From Verrucomicrobia bacterium TMED44 (GTDB lineage Bacteria > Verrucomicrobiota > Verrucomicrobiia > Opitutales > Seribacteraceae), in contig NHCX01000023.1 in NCBI GenBank assembly GCA_002168015.1, positions 13,426-32,582 of the forward strand: a stretch of 19,157 nt of DNA. Direction: 5' to 3'. The notes under the pieces are model-generated. The model had not been told where the DNA came from. It did no database searches and saw only the letters and a program-made list of their open reading frames with translations. This document shows positions 14,233 to 19,157 of this stretch, piece after piece (positions within the stretch are counted from its first letter, which is position 1; each line of letters opens with the position of its first letter). A program made the translations under genes and the position numbers.

Positions 14233-17200
14233 TTAAGCTGTAAGTGATTCGTTCGATGATGCTCCGAGTGTATCAATCTTGAGACGACGCCATTTGGGCA
14301 ATCCTGTTCCTGCAGGAATCAGGTGTCCCATAATGACATTTTCCTTAAATCCTTTAAGATCATCAACCTTTCCGAGCGTAGCAGCATTGGTAAGAACACG
14401 TGTTGTCTCTTGAAAGGAAGCTGCTGAAATGAAGCTGTCCGTTTCCAGAGATGCTTTCGTAATACCAAGCAAGATTGGCTCTCCTTCGGCAGGCATACCT
14501 CCCTTACCAGCAATTGACTCATTTGCATCCATGAAGGCATAGCGGTCAACTTGATCACCCCAGAAAAATTCTGTGTCTCCAGGGTCAGTAATTCTTACTT
14601 TCATAAGCATCCTAGAAATTATAATCTCTAAATGTTTATCACTAATCGTAACACCTTGCAGTCGATAAACCTTCTGAATTTCCTCGATAAGGTATTCTTG
14701 AACGGCGGAAGGTCCCAAAATCTCAAGAATTTCGTGCGGATCTTTTGCTCCCTCTGTAATTAATTGTCCTTTCTGAGCAAAATCTCCGGGTTGAACTAGA
14801 ACATGTTTTCCGTGTGGAATTAAATGTTCCTCTACCTGTCCCGAATCTTCATTGGTAACAAGAATTCGCTTTTTAGAGCGAAGAGTGCCTGCTTCCGAGA
14901 CAATTCCGTCAATCTTCGCCATTTGGCCGACATTTCCTTCTTTTGGTCTTCTTGCTTCAAAAAGCTCTGCAACTCGAGGAAGACCACCAGTAATATCTTG
15001 GGTTTTTGAGGCTTGCCTGGGTGTCTTGGCAATAATAGATCCCGCATCAATTCTTGTGCCTTCATCAACCGCAACTTGAGCACCGGTCGGAACAGAGTAA
15101 GTCGCAAGCGAGGTACCCTTTGAATCCTTAACAATGATTTGTGGATTAAGATCTTCCTTATGTTCAATAACAACCATTGAACGACCACCTGATGCGTCGC
15201 GCTCAATTTTAGTAGTTACTCCAGGGAGCATATCTTCAAATGAAATAACTCCTTTTTTCTCAGACAAAATTGGGATGTTGTATGGATCCCACTGGGCAAG
15301 AAGAGTATCTTCTTCTACATCGTCTCCATCCTTAAAGTGGAGTAGTGCACCGGCAGGTGTTGGGTAGTCATCAACAATACGATCATCTCGATCAAGAACT
15401 TGAATAGATCCCGTTTTATTGAGCGTAACCTGCTGTCCATTGGCCAATGTTACCAAACGTAATCCAACGAATTTTATCTTTCCAGCCTTTCTCACATGGA
15501 TGACTGGATCTTCTCTACCTGCACTAGCAATTCCACCGATGTGGAAAGTACGCATTGTCAACTGTGTACCAGGCTCCCCGATAGATTGTGCAGCAATAAT
15601 TCCGACTGAGGAACCTTGCTTTACTAAAGAATTTGTCGATGGATCAATCCCGTATTCAAATGCGGTTAGGCCATTCTTAATTCTACTTGAAAGGGGAGAC
15701 ATAACCCGAATACGAGTGATACCTAAGCCGTCAATATTATCAGCGACTTCTTCTGAAATAAGAGAGCCAGATTCTAAAATAATTTCACTAGGATTTGAGG
15801 GATTGTATACATCGTCACTTGAATATCTTCCGATTATACGATCCCGAAGAGGGACAATCTCATTATCTCCTTCCATGATTGCTTTTTTAACCACCCCATC
15901 CCGCCTGCTGTCATCATCACAAACAATTATGCAATCCATAGCGACATCACATAATTTACGTGTCAAATATCCAGCATCAGCCGTTTTAAGTGCGGTATCT
16001 GCCAAGCCTTTTCTGGCTCCATGTGTTGACATAAAGTATTCAAGAACAGAGAGCCCTTCCCGAAATGAGGCAAGAATGGGCTGCTCTATGATTTCTCCAG
16101 ATGGCTTTGCCATAAGACCACGCATCCCACACAACTGCCGCACTTGTTGACGATTACCACGAGCTCCCGAGTCCATCATGAGATAAACTGGATTAATTGT
16201 ATCTTTACCAAGATTTTCATCAAGTGATTTGAAGACTTCTTTGGCAATATCATCGGTTGCTGCAGTCCAGACATCAATAATTTTATTATGCCTTTCTCCC
16301 CTCGTGATAATTCCTTTTCTAAATTGATCCTCAATTTTATCAATCTCCTTCCGTGCCATCTCTACACGCTGTTTCTTTTCAGGAGGAATAATCATATCGA
16401 AGATGCCGATTGAAATGCCTGCTTTTGTAGCCATATCAAATCCCATCTCTTTCAAACGATCCAGCGATGCAATTGTCTCTTCTTTACCCTTAAGATTGTA
16501 GGTTTCTAAAATTAAATTTCCTAGATCACCTTTAAGGGCAGGTTCATTAAAAAACCCAAGTTCTTCTGGCCAAATAGTATTGAAAAGGGCACGGCCAACT
16601 GTGGTAATAACGACGCTTCTTTTGCTTATTCCGAATTTGGTTTCTTTTCCTTTATCCGGGTTTTTAAGACGGATCCAATTATGCAAATTCAACACTCCCT
16701 CTTGAAGCGCGCTAAGAGTTTCTTCAAGCGACCCAATTAACGGTAATTTATTTTCTTCAGTTGGAATTTCATCCTTGGGGTTCATTGTCAGGAAATATGA
16801 TCCAAGAACAATATCCTGAGATGGGGTAAGAATTGGTTTTCCACTGGAAGGAGAAAAAATATTGTGAGTTGCCATCATCAGGAGCTTTGCCTCCATGATC
16901 GCTTCAACAGACAGAGGTACATGAACAGCCATTTGGTCGCCATCGAAGTCGGCATTATAAGCAGTGCAGACTAGGGGGTGAACACGGATTGCATTACCTT
17001 CAATAAGTACAGGTTCAAAAGCTTGTATCGACAATCGGTGAAGAGTAGGGGCACGATTGAGTAACACTGGGTGTCCTTTAGTGACCTCTTCCAAAATATC
17101 CCAAACTTCAGGTGAGCGACTTTCGATCATTTTACGAGCACCTCTTACAGTGTGCACAAATCCTAGTTCTTTAAGCCTGCGAATGATAAAAGGTTCGAAC

Positions 17201-18327
17201 AATATAAGTGCCATCTTCTTGGGAATGCCGCACTGGTGAAGCTTTAATTCAGGACCGATGACAATAACAGACCGTCCTGAGTAATCGACACGTTTTCCTA
17301 AAAGATTTTGCCTAAAACGGCCCTGCTTGCCCTTAAGCATATCACTCAAGGATTTTAAGGCACGATTTCCTGAACCAGTAATAGCACGCCCATGCCTTCC
17401 ATTATCAAAGAGAGCGTCTACGGCTTCTTGTAGCATTCTCTTTTCGTTATGAATAATAACATCAGGTGTCTTAAGCTGCAGGAGATTCTTAAGTCGATTA
17501 TTCCTGTTTATCACCCGACGATACAAATCATTTAAATCGCTTGTGGCGAATCTTCCGCCTTCCAAGGGAACTAAGGGGCGCAAATCAGGTGGAATTACCG
17601 GAATCGCATCTAGAACCATCCACTCAGGAGAAGCACCAGAGTGGATAAATCCTTGAGTAACCTTTAGCCGACTAGCAAGCTTCTTCTTTATTTGCTTGGA
17701 CTTAGTTTCATGCATTTGGTCATACAATTCTTCCAATTCCTCCTCCAAGTTAATTCTTCCGAGAACATCCCGGACTGCCTCCGCACCCATTTTTGCCTCA
17801 AACTCATCTCCGAATTCGTCTTGTGCTTCCCTGAATTCTTTGTCTGTTAACAACTGCTTCTCCTCGAGAGGAGTGTTGCCAGGATCAGTAACTATGTACT
17901 GCTCATAGTAGAGAACTCGCTCTAAACTCTTCGCTGTCATATTTAAAAGTAAACCCAATCGACTTGGCATACTTTTAAGAAACCAAATATGGGAAACGGG
18001 AACAGCAAGTTCTATATGTCCCATGCGATCTCTACGTACTCTAGAAACTGTAACCTCAACTCCGCAACGATCACAGACAACACCTTTGTACTTGATTCGT
18101 TTGTACTTTCCGCAAGCACACTCGTAATCACGAACAGGTCCAAATATTTTTTGGCAAAATAAACCTCCGGGTTCGGGTTTAAATGTTCTATAATTAATAG
18201 TCTCTGGATTCTTAACCTCTCCCTTGGACCATGACCGAATGATATCAGGAGATGCTACGGTTATAGACACCTTATCCATAGGTCCTGGTTCAACTCCTAA
18301 TGCTTCACTAACTGCTTCGACACTCAT
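14233..18327 (-). CDS. rpoC: DNA-directed RNA polymerase subunit beta', second zinc site lost
   Basis: RpoC is the large subunit that holds the catalytic magnesium and, with RpoB, forms the active cleft. The 1364-residue protein keeps the first zinc site (Cys70, Cys72, Cys85, Cys88, the E. coli positions), the catalytic NADFDGDQM (Asp460, Asp462, Asp464), the bridge helix ([12 protein letters not shown] region), trigger loop and the [20 protein letters not shown] motif. The second zinc site is missing: the four expected cysteines align with Asp806, Ser881, Thr888 and Glu891. The start is ATG 18327, 47 bp after rpoB, with no Shine-Dalgarno. Length is close to the E. coli 1407. Identity is certain; whether zinc-site loss is shared by relatives is not visible here. 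Confidence 0.99.
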   Translation of the reverse strand: MSVEAVSEALGVEPGPMDKVSITVASPDIIRSWSKGEVKNPETINYRTFKPEPGGLFCQKIFGPVRDYECACGKYKRIKYKGVVCDRCGVEVTVSRVRRDRMGHIELAVPVSHIWFLKSMPSRLGLLLNMTAKSLERVLYYEQYIVTDPGNTPLEEKQLLTDKEFREAQDEFGDEFEAKMGAEAVRDVLGRINLEEELEELYDQMHETKSKQIKKKLASRLKVTQGFIHSGASPEWMVLDAIPVIPPDLRPLVPLEGGRFATSDLNDLYRRVINRNNRLKNLLQLKTPDVIIHNEKRMLQEAVDALFDNGRHGRAITGSGNRALKSLSDMLKGKQGRFRQNLLGKRVDYSGRSVIVIGPELKLHQCGIPKKMALILFEPFIIRRLKELGFVHTVRGARKMIESRSPEVWDILEEVTKGHPVLLNRAPTLHRLSIQAFEPVLIEGNAIRVHPLVCTAYNADFDGDQMAVHVPLSVEAIMEAKLLMMATHNIFSPSSGKPILTPSQDIVLGSYFLTMNPKDEIPTEENKLPLIGSLEETLSALQEGVLNLHNWIRLKNPDKGKETKFGISKRSVVITTVGRALFNTIWPEELGFFNEPALKGDLGNLILETYNLKGKEETIASLDRLKEMGFDMATKAGISIGIFDMIIPPEKKQRVEMARKEIDKIEDQFRKGIITRGERHNKIIDVWTAATDDIAKEVFKSLDENLGKDTINPVYLMMDSGARGNRQQVRQLCGMRGLMAKPSGEIIEQPILASFREGLSVLEYFMSTHGARKGLADTALKTADAGYLTRKLCDVAMDCIIVCDDDSRRDGVVKKAIMEGDNEIVPLRDRIIGRYSSDDVYNPSNPSEIILESGSLISEEVADNIDGLGITRIRVMSPLSSRIKNGLTAFEYGIDPSTNSLVKQGSSVGIIAAQSIGEPGTQLTMRTFHIGGIASAGREDPVIHVRKAGKIKFVGLRLVTLANGQQVTLNKTGSIQVLDRDDRIVDDYPTPAGALLHFKDGDDVEEDTLLAQWDPYNIPILSEKKGVISFEDMLPGVTTKIERDASGGRSMVVIEHKEDLNPQIIVKDSKGTSLATYSVPTGAQVAVDEGTRIDAGSIIAKTPRQASKTQDITGGLPRVAELFEARRPKEGNVGQMAKIDGIVSEAGTLRSKKRILVTNEDSGQVEEHLIPHGKHVLVQPGDFAQKGQLITEGAKDPHEILEILGPSAVQEYLIEEIQKVYRLQGVTISDKHLEIIISRMLMKVRITDPGDTEFFWGDQVDRYAFMDANESIAGKGGMPAEGEPILLGITKASLETDSFISAASFQETTRVLTNAATLGKVDDLKGFKENVIMGHLIPAGTGLPKWRRLKIDTLGASSNESLTA

Positions 18328-18374
18328 AATATTTAATTTTAAAGATTTATATGTTGGGGAATCTGAAATGAAGA

Positions 18375-19157
<783 letters not shown>

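Noticed and set aside
15419..16150. 243-codon open frame on the plus strand opposite rpoC
   Set aside because: It lies wholly opposite a strongly conserved RpoC region, has no recognisable domain and no upstream signals; open antisense frames are expected opposite such genes.
18328..18374. Regulatory element in the 47-bp rpoB-rpoC gap
   Set aside because: No stem, promoter pair or ribosome site could be made out; it looks like a plain AT-rich spacer.

Overview
This window is a single, uninterrupted block of core information-processing genes, all on the minus strand. Read in the direction of transcription (high to low coordinates) the order is rpoB (3' end only) - rpoC - rpsL - rpsG - fusA - rpsJ - rplC - rplD - rplW - rplB - rpsS - rplV - rpsC - rplP - rpmC - rpsQ - rplN - rplX - rplE - rpsN - rpsH - rplF - rplR - rpsE - rplO - secY - rpsM - rpsK (5' part only). 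That is 28 genes: the tail of the rpo operon, then str, S10 and spc, and the start of the alpha operon, joined into one string. No plus-strand gene, RNA gene, mobile element, CRISPR array or long repeat was found. The longest non-coding gaps are 76 bp (rpoC-rpsL), 59 bp (rpsJ-rplC) and 47 bp (rpoB-rpoC); most others are under 25 bp.

Organism: the DNA is AT-rich by eye. EF-G and RpoC wording, the long zinc-free S14 (101 aa), the S11 with an added acidic N-terminus, and the fusA-rpsJ junction without tuf suggest the PVC group, most likely Verrucomicrobiota of an Opitutae-like marine type. This rests on remembered family resemblance and was not tested with a search or tree. Bacteroidota share part of the gene order, but the S14 and RpoC sequences do not look like theirs.

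How it works together: rpoB and rpoC give the two large RNA polymerase subunits. rpsL, rpsG and fusA give the decoding-site protein, a 30S head assembly protein and the translocase. The S10/spc genes give most of the early-binding ribosomal proteins, and secY gives the membrane channel for nascent proteins. A candidate promoter lies just upstream of rpsL. A candidate RNA hairpin fills the rpsJ-rplC gap and would cover the rplC start region.

No new multi-gene system is present. The unusual points lie inside standard genes: RpoC has lost all four cysteines of its second zinc site while keeping the first; S11 has an acidic extension of about 57 residues; SecY has an extra C-terminal membrane segment; S12 has Asn instead of Pro at position 91; only 4 of 27 visible starts have a Shine-Dalgarno match of four or more bases; and rpmD, rpmJ, infA, map and tuf are missing from their usual slots.
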